From: an uncultured Bacilli bacterium
GTDB taxonomy: Bacteria; Bacillota_I; Bacilli_A; RFN20; CAG-288
Direction of reading: 5' to 3'
DNA: 7,626 nucleotides
Assembly (NCBI GenBank): GCA_948525355.1
Contig: CAOSOP010000053.1
Location: 1 to 7,626, forward strand
Shown: one piece after another, positions 1-6,562 of the stretch
Layout: the number at the start of each line of letters is the position of its first letter
Numbering within the stretch: position 1 is the first letter of the stretch
Translations under genes and position numbers: made by a program
Notes under the pieces: generated by a model
The model's database searches: none
Told to the model about the DNA's origin: nothing
What the model saw: the letters and a program-made list of their open reading frames with translations, nothing else

Positions 1-57
1 ACCGGCATAAATTACCCCTCTATTTGGCCAGAAGTGAAGCCGCAAAAAGGCGAATAG
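1..57 (+). CDS. C-terminal end of an unidentified protein (5'-truncated by window edge)
   Basis: Frame 1 is open from the first base to a TAG at 55-57 and reads TGINYPSIWPEVKPQKGE. Such a short open frame is weak evidence alone. However, the peptide matches the C-terminus of the protein encoded on the opposite strand at the right edge: both contain PxxWP followed by QKGE close to the stop. The DNA is also more G+C-rich than the surroundings. The family is not recognised and no function is proposed. The body of the gene lies to the left of the window. It is probably transcribed separately from pepT, which has 71 bp of AT-rich DNA before it, although no clear terminator follows the stop. Confidence 0.55.
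   Translation, partial: TGINYPSIWPEVKPQKGE
41..54 (+). repeat. Left copy of a 14-bp inverted word shared by the two edge genes
   Basis: CGCAAAAAGGCGAA here is identical to the minus strand at 7341-7354. It encodes QKGE in both gene ends, three or fewer codons from the stop on the left and seven or fewer on the right. It is more probably conserved coding sequence of paralogues than a mobile-element end, because the flanking similarity is patchy and fits codon units. Confidence 0.5.
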
Positions 58-79
58 TAAATAATAGTTATCATTAAAC

Positions 80-108
80 TTTATATATTAATATTATTGT
101 GCTATCAT
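80..108 (+). promoter_or_regulatory. Possible pepT promoter with extended -10
   Basis: TATCAT at 103-108 is preceded by TGC at 100-102, giving an extended -10 (TGn) element. The hexamer at the -35 distance (TTTATA at 80-85, 17-bp spacer) is poor. The transcript would start close to the ribosome binding site. The area is very AT-rich, so chance matches are likely. The case rests on position and the TGn. Confidence 0.35.
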
Positions 109-114
109 TATAGC
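101..114. repeat. Small dyad in the pepT leader
   Basis: GCTAT (101-105) and ATAGC (110-114) form a perfect 5-bp inverted repeat around CATT. It overlaps the putative -10 and ends 5 nt before the GAGGTG ribosome binding site (119-124). It could be an operator half-pair or a small RNA hairpin. At this size in AT-rich DNA it may be chance. Confidence 0.25.
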
Positions 115-128
115 ATTCGAGGTGAAAT

Positions 129-1328
129 ATGAAAAAAGTTGTTGAAAAGTTTTTAAAATATGTTTCTTATCCTACTAGTTCAGGAGCAGAACGTGAAGGA
201 AAATGTTCTACAGATGGACAATACGTCTTAGGCAAAGAATTAATGAAAGAATTGAAGGACTTAGGCTTAACAGAGATTTCAATGAATGAACATGGAATCG
301 TTAGGGCTGTATTAAAGGGAGAATATGAACCATCAATCGCTCTTTCCGCTCATATGGACACTTCTCCAGATGCTCGCGGTGATGGGATAAAAGCTAGAGT
401 TGTCGAAAAATATGATGGATCCGACATTGAACTTTCGAAAAACATTGTTCTCTCTCCTATGGTATTTCCAACACTAAAAGAGCAAGTAGGTCATGATTTA
501 ATAGTTACTGATGGTACTACATTACTAGGCGGAGATGATAAAGCAGGTTTAGCGATAATAATGACTGCATTAGAAGAAGTGATTAATGAAAAACTTCCTC
601 ATCACTCTATCGAGGTTTTATTTACTACTGATGAAGAAATCGGAACTGGTGTCCATTACGTTGAAACTGATAAATTAGTTTCTAAGTTTGGATATACAGT
701 CGATGGTGGTTGCAGCAAATACATAAGTAAATCAAACTTTAACGCAATAAATATGGAAGTTGAAATCACTGGTAGAAATGTCCATCCAGGTTCAGCAAAA
801 GATAAAATGATAAATGCAATTACCATTGGTATGGAATTCGATAATTCTCTTCCTAAATATGAAAGACCTCAATACACCTGTGGCCGTGAAGGTTTTTACC
901 ACTTAAATGATTTTAACGGTTCATGTGAGAAAACAACGCTTGGGTATATAATTAGAGATTTCGATACAACTATTCTTGAACATAGAGTTGAGACAGTAGA
1001 AAAAATAAAGGAAGAAATCAATAAGAAGTATGGATATGAGGCAGTTAAAATAAGTCTTGATAGATGTTATAAAAACATGGAGGAAATAATAGATGCCATG
1101 CCTGAAGTAATCGATAGAGTTGTAAATGCTTATAAGGATTTAAATCTAGAATACGACTTTGAAGATATCAGAGGTGGAACAGATGGTGCTCAACTCTCAT
1201 TTAGAGGATTGCCTTGTCCAAACTTAGGAACTGGAGACTATAATTGCCATGGAAGATTCGAGTATGTTTCTATAAACGAAATGCAAGATATGGTAAATGT
1301 AGTTAAAAAGATTATTGCTACAAAATAA
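129..1328 (+). CDS. pepT: Peptidase T (tripeptide aminopeptidase), M20B zinc metallopeptidase
   Basis: Cytosolic aminopeptidase that removes the N-terminal residue from tripeptides, completing breakdown of imported or recycled peptides. It is 399 residues long, close to the usual 405-410. The M20 landmarks are all present: SAHMD gives metal ligand His75 and catalytic-pair Asp77; GGDDKAG gives bridging Asp136; TTDEE gives general base Glu169 and ligand Glu170; VDGG gives ligand Asp192; NCHG gives the last ligand His374. The dimerisation/lid domain lies between about 205 and 320 and includes TGRNVHPGSAK. The PepT-typical RGGTDGA at 348-354 separates it from other M20 peptidases such as DapE. 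The start is supported by GAGGTG at 119-124. There is no signal peptide. The gene stands alone, with a terminator shared with the convergent operon downstream. No regulation specific to PepT is visible. Confidence 0.96.
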   Translation: MKKVVEKFLKYVSYPTSSGAEREGKCSTDGQYVLGKELMKELKDLGLTEISMNEHGIVRAVLKGEYEPSIALSAHMDTSPDARGDGIKARVVEKYDGSDIELSKNIVLSPMVFPTLKEQVGHDLIVTDGTTLLGGDDKAGLAIIMTALEEVINEKLPHHSIEVLFTTDEEIGTGVHYVETDKLVSKFGYTVDGGCSKYISKSNFNAINMEVEITGRNVHPGSAKDKMINAITIGMEFDNSLPKYERPQYTCGREGFYHLNDFNGSCEKTTLGYIIRDFDTTILEHRVETVEKIKEEINKKYGYEAVKISLDRCYKNMEEIIDAMPEVIDRVVNAYKDLNLEYDFEDIRGGTDGAQLSFRGLPCPNLGTGDYNCHGRFEYVSINEMQDMVNVVKKIIATK

Positions 1329-1343
1329 AAAACAATCACAATA

Positions 1344-1393
1344 AAAAAACTGTTAAATATTCTTATTTATAAAGATATATTCAACAGTTTTTT
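1344..1393. terminator. Bidirectional intrinsic terminator between pepT and the leftward operon
   Basis: A 17-bp inverted repeat (1344-1360 with 1377-1393, one mismatch) surrounds a 16-nt spacer. Its core is ACTGTT/AACAGT, with an A-run on the left and a run of six Ts on the right, so each strand ends in a T-run after the stem. It starts 15 bp after the pepT stop and ends one base before the stop of the opposite gene, placing it to end both transcripts. Confidence 0.85.
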
Positions 1394-1394
1394 A

Positions 1395-2186
1395 TTATGC
1401 CCTTTTTGAAATGTTCACACTGCCACAATCTACGGAAGTGTTAATTTTGAACAAGGCATTTTCAACATTTCCACTAAAGTTATTTGTGCCAACGTGACAA
1501 GAGTTTTCATCACCCTTAGAATAGTCAATGTTATTACTTACTTTTACATCGATGTTTCCTACATTAACTTCAAGAAACAACTTATATGATTCACACGAAT
1601 TGGATAGTTCATCAACATCAATTTTCAAACTACCTACATTAACAGAGTAATTCATTTTACTTTGCATTGTCAGGCTTTTTATATCTATTTCACCGCAGTT
1701 GAGCTGCATATCAACTTCTTTTCCAATGTTTTTCACATTAGATTTGATCAATCCAAAATTGAGTTTTACTTTAGTGACTCCAGTATACCAACTTGGAACA
1801 TACACTTTTAAGACATTTCTTTTAATCGTAGTAACTGCCCCAAAACCTAGTAGTCCACTTCCAATATCAAGTTTTTTATTTCCAATATCTATTTTATTTA
1901 TATCAAACGATGTGATATATCCAAAATTATGGATATAATTATATTCAACTTTCAAAATGTCATCATTTGTTTCCTCAAAATATATTTCTCCATCAGTAAG
2001 CGAGATATTTAATCCTTCAAACTCTTGTTCCTCATTAACTAAAAGTGTCTTGGTCTCATAAGTAATGCCCTCACTCATTGCATCCTTATAATTTCCACCT
2101 TGTAGAGCACCGATTCCCATTGTAACTCCACCAGCAACAGCACCAATACATGCTAGTATGCATACAAACTTTGATAACTTAGGCAT
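1395..2186 (-). CDS. Membrane-anchored DUF4097-type beta-repeat protein (putative surface protein)
   Basis: A 263-residue protein with one N-terminal hydrophobic segment (about 7-28) preceded by lysines, so it is probably a signal anchor or signal peptide with the rest outside the cell. The rest is rich in beta-branched residues and Asn/Gly. The C-terminal half repeats a short pattern of roughly [N/D]-x-G-x-[I/L/V]-x-[I/V]: LNFGLIKS at 142-149, LNCGEIDI at 162-169, VNVGSLKI at 182-189, VNVGNIDV at 207-214 and VDCGSVNI at 252-259. This is the repeat style of DUF4097/DUF2807-like putative adhesins, which form a beta-solenoid. It is third in the PadR-DUF1700 operon. Its ATG overlaps the end of the DUF1700 gene by 8 bp, and AAGGTGG lies 6 nt upstream, implying translational coupling. 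Function is unknown; in this context it is often linked to envelope sensing. No LPXTG motif or convincing lipobox is seen. Confidence 0.8.
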   Translation of the reverse strand: MPKLSKFVCILACIGAVAGGVTMGIGALQGGNYKDAMSEGITYETKTLLVNEEQEFEGLNISLTDGEIYFEETNDDILKVEYNYIHNFGYITSFDINKIDIGNKKLDIGSGLLGFGAVTTIKRNVLKVYVPSWYTGVTKVKLNFGLIKSNVKNIGKEVDMQLNCGEIDIKSLTMQSKMNYSVNVGSLKIDVDELSNSCESYKLFLEVNVGNIDVKVSNNIDYSKGDENSCHVGTNNFSGNVENALFKINTSVDCGSVNISKRA

Positions 2187-3141
2187 TTTTTCCCACCTTT
2201 CTATGTCTTTTTACAAAGAATCTTCTAAATATAGATCTTAATGGTAACTCTATTATTAATATTGCAATTCCTGTTAAGAGCAATTCACCGCTAAAAAGAA
2301 GTATAAATGTTCCTAATCTCATGACTTTATTTGCTGTAAATGGGAAAAAGTTTCTAAACGAATTCGAACATAATGTAATATCATTGACGATAAAGGAAAT
2401 AGCATAGGCAAGAATAAATGCACCAAACGCTGCTATTAACAACATGAATATAGTAAACAAGAAATTTGAAACAAATCCATGTCTACTTGCCACAGTATAA
2501 CTATTAGCTTTCATTTCCTTATAATTATGTTTTGGATTAGATACTACTTCGATTTCAACTTTAGCAGGTTTTTCATTTTGTTTATTTAAAAGATCTTCTT
2601 GCATTTTTGCACGCTCCTCTTCTTCTTGCTTCAGCTTCTTTTTCAATAAATCCCTTTCCTCTTTAACCTTTTCAAGTTCATCATCCTTTCTTGAAGCCTC
2701 TTCTGCATACTTTTCTTGCTTCTTTAGCATTTCATTAATCTCTCGCTCGTAATTGCTTTTTTCTTCATCATTGAGTTTTGTCTTATTCTTTTTATGTTTA
2801 CCAGATTTAAATAAAGAATCAGTAAAACCAACAATTGATTCGGAAATATAATCGACACCTCTTTTAAACTTTTGCCCAAACTTTTCTTTTTCAACAGTTC
2901 TTTTTTCTTCCTTGATTTCTTCTTTTGTTTCAGAATCATTATCATCTAAATAAGAACTGACCATTGATTTAGCAACTTCTTTAGGATCACCTAATTCTCT
3001 TATTATTTCATTATCACCATAGCCTTGATCCTTATAATCAGCAAATACTTCCTCAAAATACTGAATTATTTCTTTAGACTCCTTTTGTGGAAGTAAGTAC
3101 AAGTATTTTTCTAATTCATTTAACCACATCTTTTGTGTCAT
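2179..3141 (-). CDS. DUF1700/HAAS-domain membrane protein with long coiled coil
   Basis: A 320-residue protein. Residues 1-65 match the N-terminal DUF1700 (HAAS) helical domain: WLNELEKYL, then a run of helices ending in IIRELGDPKEVAKSM, the hallmark 'LGdPkeiA' motif. This domain is usually encoded beside PadR regulators and is thought to pass a membrane signal to them. Residues 66-125 are a charged linker. Residues about 125-192 are a highly charged Glu/Lys coiled coil. Two membrane segments follow, at about 225-252 and 276-299, then a basic tail (RRFFVKRHRK). The large N-terminal part is therefore probably cytoplasmic. The start is supported by GGAGG at 3150-3154, 8 nt before the ATG and inside the end of the padR gene; only 1 nt separates the two genes. 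Many DUF1700 proteins are about 180-200 residues, so the coiled coil is a marked extension. Confidence 0.85.
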   Translation of the reverse strand: MTQKMWLNELEKYLYLLPQKESKEIIQYFEEVFADYKDQGYGDNEIIRELGDPKEVAKSMVSSYLDDNDSETKEEIKEEKRTVEKEKFGQKFKRGVDYISESIVGFTDSLFKSGKHKKNKTKLNDEEKSNYEREINEMLKKQEKYAEEASRKDDELEKVKEERDLLKKKLKQEEEERAKMQEDLLNKQNEKPAKVEIEVVSNPKHNYKEMKANSYTVASRHGFVSNFLFTIFMLLIAAFGAFILAYAISFIVNDITLCSNSFRNFFPFTANKVMRLGTFILLFSGELLLTGIAILIIELPLRSIFRRFFVKRHRKVGKNA

Positions 3142-3142
3142 A

Positions 3143-3460
3143 TTATATTCCTCCGTTTGATTTTAAAATATATTGATAAGCCTTATTAAATTCTCTTATC
3201 TGTTCAATAAATTCATTTATATGCTCTTGCCCTTTATATGTAATCGCATAATACTTGCGCAATCGACCATCTTTTTCAATCGTTCTAGATTGCGCCTCCC
3301 CTTTTTCTACTAATCGTCTTAAGATAGGATATAATGTTGCTTCACTCATCTCTATATAAGGAGAGATGTCTTGAATAATCCTATATCCATAAGACTCTTT
3401 ATTAGATATACAGGCGAGTACACATACTTCAAGCAAACCTCTTTTTAACTGTGCGTCCAT
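3143..3460 (-). CDS. PadR-family transcriptional repressor
   Basis: A 105-residue winged-helix regulator of the short PadR (PadR-s1) type. MDAQLKRGLLEVCVLACIS forms the first helix. YGYRIIQDI at 24-32 is the second helix. SEATLYPILRRLVEKG at 39-54 is the recognition helix. GRLRKYYAITYKG at 65-77 is the beta-wing, and the C-terminal helix at about 80-98 is for dimerisation. An upstream in-frame ATG at 3511 would add 17 residues, but it falls in the -35 element. The ATG at 3460 has GAGG six nt upstream and gives the canonical PadR N-terminus, so it is chosen. The gene leads the padR-DUF1700-DUF4097 operon, and a dyad over its -10 suggests autorepression. The ligand is unknown; relatives respond to phenolic acids, drugs or membrane-active compounds. 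Confidence 0.93.
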   Translation of the reverse strand: MDAQLKRGLLEVCVLACISNKESYGYRIIQDISPYIEMSEATLYPILRRLVEKGEAQSRTIEKDGRLRKYYAITYKGQEHINEFIEQIREFNKAYQYILKSNGGI

Positions 3461-3477
3461 ACAATACCTCGCTACAC

Positions 3478-3501
3478 ATAGTATTATATGAAGCATACTA
3501 T
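3478..3501. promoter_or_regulatory. Probable PadR operator (7-bp perfect dyad)
   Basis: ATAGTAT (3478-3484) and ATACTAT (3495-3501) are perfect inverted arms separated by 10 bp. The dyad overlaps the -10 hexamer and most of the spacer of the padR promoter, so a bound dimer would block RNA polymerase. PadR repressors generally bind dyads of about this span over their own promoters. Binding here is inferred, not shown. Confidence 0.65.
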
Positions 3502-3511
3502 AGGCTGTCAA
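3483..3511 (-). promoter_or_regulatory. Consensus sigma-A promoter of the padR operon
   Basis: On the minus strand this reads TTGACA (3511-3506), exactly 17 bp, then TATAAT (3488-3483): a full consensus match. Transcription would begin near 3476, leaving about 16 nt before the padR ATG at 3460. The start at 3511 used by the longest frame is therefore excluded. So strong a promoter suits a gene held down by a repressor. Confidence 0.88.
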
Positions 3512-3514
3512 TAC

Positions 3515-3534
3515 TTTTTTTAAAAAATTTTTTT
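3515..3534. promoter_or_regulatory. A/T-tract block, candidate UP element
   Basis: A symmetric T7-A6-T7 block lies 3 bp upstream of the padR -35 on the minus strand. Position and composition fit an UP element contacting the RNA polymerase alpha subunits, and it may also bend DNA in the divergent control region. Self-pairing of the T and A runs as a terminator is possible, but no gene needs one here. Confidence 0.4.
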
Positions 3535-3555
3535 CTTCTTACAATCATAAATCTT

Positions 3556-3584
3556 TTGTTTACTTAATATTTTAATGCTATAAT
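3556..3584 (+). promoter_or_regulatory. Promoter of the ABC exporter gene
   Basis: TATAAT at 3579-3584 is preceded by TGC (3576-3578), an extended -10. TTGTTT at 3556-3561 sits 17 bp upstream as a weak -35. The transcript would start near 3591, about 26 nt before the ATG. An ATACTA word (3583-3588), the same as one arm of the padR dyad, overlaps the end of the -10. No matching second arm is seen at the same spacing, so control by PadR is only possible. Confidence 0.6.
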
Positions 3585-3616
3585 ACTAAAAAAATAAAAA
3601 ATGGAGTTGATGCAAA

Positions 3617-6289
3617 ATGTTAGAATTAAAAAATATTAAAAAGGTATATCAAACAGATAAAACTCAAAAAGTTGAAGTATTTAATGACTTGAACATAACA
3701 TTTGATGATTGTGGATTTACTGCAATCCTCGGACCATCTGGATGTGGAAAAACAACCATGCTCAATATTATCGGTGGACTAGATCGTTACACTGATGGCG
3801 ATTTAATCGTCGATGGTGTTTCAACAAAAAAATTCAACCAAAGTGATTGGGATACTTATCGTAATAGAAGAATTGGTACAGTTTTTCAAAGCTATAACCT
3901 TATTCCACACTTATCACTTTTATCAAATGTTGAACTTGCAATGACTCTTTCTGGTTCAAGTCAACGCTACAGAAAAAAGAAATCAATAGAAGCTCTTAGA
4001 TTGGTTGGACTAGAAAAGCTTATTAATAAAAAACCGAATCAACTCTCTGGTGGACAAATGCAAAGGGTTGCTATAGCAAGAGCTATAGTAAATGAGCCAA
4101 AAATAATTTTAGCCGATGAACCTACCGGAGCACTAGATAGCAAAACATCTATACAAGTAATGAATATCCTCAAGGACTTATCTAAAGATCATTTAATAGT
4201 TATCGTAACACATAATGAAGAATTAGCTAATCAATACGCAACAAGAATAATTAAAATGGTCGATGGTGAAATAACTTCGGACAAGAGAGTTGAAAAAAAC
4301 GAAATAGTTGAAAACAAAGAAAATGTTAACATTAATACAACTATTGATTTAAACTCTGCTGATTTAACTTTAGTCGATACTTCGTTTGCAGATAAAGTCA
4401 ATGATAACTTAATGAAAACAAAAGAAATAAAAAGAAAAAAGAAAAAGAGTTCAATGAGTTTTTTTACCGCTTTAAATATTTCTCTTCATAATATACTAAC
4501 TAAAAAAGGACGTACAGCTTTAACTTCAATCGCAAGCAGTTTCGGTATTATCGGAGTTGCTATGGTTCTTTCGCTATCAAATGGCTTTGGAAACTATGTC
4601 GAAAGAACAGAAAGAGAATCGCTCTCACAATTTCCAATCAGTATTGAAAGAACTTCAATTACTGATACATTAACTTCTCAAATGAATAGCGGAAAAGATT
4701 TAGAACAATACCCTGATTCAAGTGATATCATTGTTCAAAAACCAACTTCCTCGCTGGTAAAACTTAATGATATAAACCAAGAATATATCGAATACATAAA
4801 TAATGTCGACAAATCATTAGTAAGCTCTATTAAATATAACTACAGCATATCAATGAATCCTCTGACCCAAGACTCAAATGGAAATATTAAAATGCTTTCC
4901 ACCGGATCAAGCTCATTGGTTAATTCATTGATGGGTGGTTCAGGATATTGGAGCGAACTCGTTGGTGATAAAGACTATATGCTAAGTCAATATGATATTA
5001 TAGGAAAATATCCAGAAAACAGTAATGAACTTCTTATATCTGTCGATAAATACAATCGCGTATCATATAACACCATGAAGGCTCTTGGATACGATTTAGA
5101 CATGGGACAAAACGATACTTCAAAAAAGTTTTCATTCGATGAAATAATAAATAAAGAGTTTAAAATCTATTCAAACGATGACTTGTTTGAAGAAGAAGTT
5201 AATGGACAAGATTTTGAAGGTAGGTTTTTAAAACCTGATGCCGACTTCTTTGAGTTAAGTGTTATCGCAAATAAAATACTAACGCTCAGTTCAAAACCAG
5301 AAGAGAATGCTAAAGAAAATGAATCATTAATGCTAAAATTTTTAGCAAAATTTGATTTACAATCTTCAACAAAAACTTTGAACTATTATAAACTAAAATC
5401 CACAGAAGCACTTAATGAACTATATAAAACAGAAGCTAAAAAGACGTTAAAAATTGTCGGAATAATTAGACCTAAATCGACTACAATGGTCGATTTATTA
5501 GGATATGGAGTATACTACACACCAGAATTAACACAAGAAATACTTAATTTAAACAACGAAACAAAATTAACTAACGAAGTAAGACATCACTGCTTTATAA
5601 GCAAAAATGAAAGTACTGGCAATCAATTTGAATTAACTTGCCTATCATCGTTAAACAGCTTTAAAACTTTAGATATAACTGAATACTTCAATGAAAGACT
5701 TAGTACTGGCACAGATAAATCAGTAACATCAATTACGATTTATCCAAAAAGTTTTAAAGAAAAATCAAAATTAATAAAATATTTAGATGATTACAATAAG
5801 ATACATCCAGAAAATGAAGTGACATATTCTGATTTATCAACTATGCTTATTTCTTCAATCGAAAATATGATAAACATTATTTCGATAGTCCTTATATGCT
5901 TTGCCGCAGTTGCATTAATTACTTCATCTGTTATGATGTCTATTATTATGTACACATCGGTTATTGAACGAACCAAAGAAATAGGTATTTTACGAGCTAT
6001 AGGTGCTAGAAAAAAGGATGTCTCACGATTATTCCAAGCAGAAACAGTTATTATTGGTGCAATATCAGGACTTATAGGAATCATTGTTACCTATATACTA
6101 TGCATACCAATTAATGCAATATTGAACTCAATATATTCAGAAATAAGTTTAGGATCTATCGCTTTCTTAAATCCATTACATGCATTACTTCTTATAGTAA
6201 TTTCTATTCTTTTAACTCTACTCGCAGGATTGATTCCATCAAGAGTTGCGGCTAAAAAGGATCCAGTAATTTGTTTGCGTTCTGAATAG
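3617..6289 (+). CDS. ABC exporter-like fusion: ATPase plus MacB/FtsX-type permease with large extracellular domain
   Basis: An 890-residue protein holding both half-transporter parts. The ATPase (1-220) has Walker [10 protein letters not shown] (39-47), Q-loop Gln91, signature LSGGQ (143-147), Walker B ILADEP (164-169), D-loop GALD (171-174) and switch His199. Sequence style is that of the MacB/LolD group. After a Lys/Glu-rich linker (about 221-285), TM1 is at about 301-321, then about 430 extracellular residues, then TM2 (753-778), TM3 (810-832) and TM4 (853-873). [19 protein letters not shown] (784-802) is the typical FtsX/MacB cytoplasmic loop. The topology is that of mechanotransmission ABC proteins, which export peptides or drugs or act in envelope signalling. 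It is divergent from the PadR operon. GGAG at 3603-3606 lies 10 nt before the ATG, a slightly long gap. Its substrate cannot be read from sequence. Confidence 0.93.
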   Translation: MLELKNIKKVYQTDKTQKVEVFNDLNITFDDCGFTAILGPSGCGKTTMLNIIGGLDRYTDGDLIVDGVSTKKFNQSDWDTYRNRRIGTVFQSYNLIPHLSLLSNVELAMTLSGSSQRYRKKKSIEALRLVGLEKLINKKPNQLSGGQMQRVAIARAIVNEPKIILADEPTGALDSKTSIQVMNILKDLSKDHLIVIVTHNEELANQYATRIIKMVDGEITSDKRVEKNEIVENKENVNINTTIDLNSADLTLVDTSFADKVNDNLMKTKEIKRKKKKSSMSFFTALNISLHNILTKKGRTALTSIASSFGIIGVAMVLSLSNGFGNYVERTERESLSQFPISIERTSITDTLTSQMNSGKDLEQYPDSSDIIVQKPTSSLVKLNDINQEYIEYINNVDKSLVSSIKYNYSISMNPLTQDSNGNIKMLSTGSSSLVNSLMGGSGYWSELVGDKDYMLSQYDIIGKYPENSNELLISVDKYNRVSYNTMKALGYDLDMGQNDTSKKFSFDEIINKEFKIYSNDDLFEEEVNGQDFEGRFLKPDADFFELSVIANKILTLSSKPEENAKENESLMLKFLAKFDLQSSTKTLNYYKLKSTEALNELYKTEAKKTLKIVGIIRPKSTTMVDLLGYGVYYTPELTQEILNLNNETKLTNEVRHHCFISKNESTGNQFELTCLSSLNSFKTLDITEYFNERLSTGTDKSVTSITIYPKSFKEKSKLIKYLDDYNKIHPENEVTYSDLSTMLISSIENMINIISIVLICFAAVALITSSVMMSIIMYTSVIERTKEIGILRAIGARKKDVSRLFQAETVIIGAISGLIGIIVTYILCIPINAILNSIYSEISLGSIAFLNPLHALLLIVISILLTLLAGLIPSRVAAKKDPVICLRSE

Positions 6290-6350
6290 TCATCATTAAA
6301 ACTCTTATATAAATGCTAATAAAACGGAATAAATTTATAGAAGAATAATA

Positions 6351-6379
6351 TTGACAAACAAAATGACATATTCTATATT
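6351..6379 (+). promoter_or_regulatory. Promoter of the FMN riboswitch-ribU unit
   Basis: TTGACA at 6351-6356 is a perfect -35. TATATT at 6374-6379 follows after a 17-bp spacer and matches the -10 consensus at five of six bases. Transcription would start around 6384-6387, exactly where the riboswitch P1 stem begins. A TATAAT at 6379-6384 is spaced too far away (22 bp). The 61 bp between the ABC stop and this promoter shows no clear terminator. Confidence 0.85.
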
Positions 6380-6383
6380 ATAA

Positions 6384-6495
6384 TTGCTTCAGGGTTAGGT
6401 GAAATTCCTACTCGGTGGTAAACCCCACGACTCGTGTAAACGATTGAAAAGGTGTAATTCCTTTGGCGACAGTAAAGGCTGGTATAAAGAAGCAA
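6384..6495 (+). promoter_or_regulatory. FMN riboswitch (RFN element) aptamer
   Basis: This RNA binds flavin mononucleotide and shuts off the downstream gene when FMN is abundant. The closing stem P1 is a perfect 7-bp pair: 6384-6390 (TTGCTTC) with 6489-6495 (GAAGCAA). Conserved RFN blocks occur in order: AGGGTTAGGTGAAATTCC (6391-6408), CGGTGGTAAACCCCACGACTCG (6413-6434), GGTGTAATTCC (6451-6461), and GGCGACAGTAAAGGCTGG (6465-6482). The GTGAAATTCC and GTGTAATTCC loops and the final GACAGTA...CTGG are the family's diagnostic elements. It lies directly before a riboflavin transporter gene, its usual target. Confidence 0.96.
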
Positions 6496-6500
6496 GACAA

Positions 6501-6562
6501 TATAATTAAAAATTATACTGCTCTTCTCCTGAGGTGTTTACTTTGGAAGGAGAGTATTTTTT
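6501..6562 (+). terminator. Riboswitch expression platform: terminator that also hides the ribU ribosome binding site
   Basis: An imperfect stem pairs 6515-6530 (ATACTGCTCTTCTCC region) with 6545-6557 (GGAAGGAGAGTAT) with two single-base bulges, followed by six Ts at 6557-6562, directly before the ATG. The 3' arm contains the AAGGAG ribosome binding site (6547-6552), so the folded form could both stop transcription and block translation. Upstream, 6501-6507 and 6511-6517 make a separate 7-bp AT hairpin around AAA. The 3' strand of P1 (about 6487-6494) can pair in part with 6519-6525, the terminator's 5' arm, suggesting an antiterminator when FMN is absent. That pairing is my inference. Confidence 0.7.

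Noticed and set aside
69..110. Direct repeat TATCATTA at 69-76 and 103-110
   Set aside because: An 8-bp AT-rich word in AT-rich DNA is expected by chance; no spacing logic links it to the promoter.
1699..1938. Plus-strand frame of 79 residues
   Set aside because: It lies opposite the DUF4097 gene, has no ribosome binding site or family match, and its composition follows from the antisense of a beta-rich gene.
2724..2945. Minus-strand frame of 73 residues, very lysine-rich
   Set aside because: It is a shifted frame within the DUF1700 linker and coiled coil; its lysines come from the A-rich codons of the real gene.
5791..6084. Minus-strand frame of 97 residues
   Set aside because: Antisense to the conserved FtsX-like loop and membrane segments of the ABC protein.
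6329..6338. Palindrome ATAAATTTAT as a terminator for the ABC gene
   Set aside because: No G/C pairs and no following T-run; it is unlikely to stop RNA polymerase.
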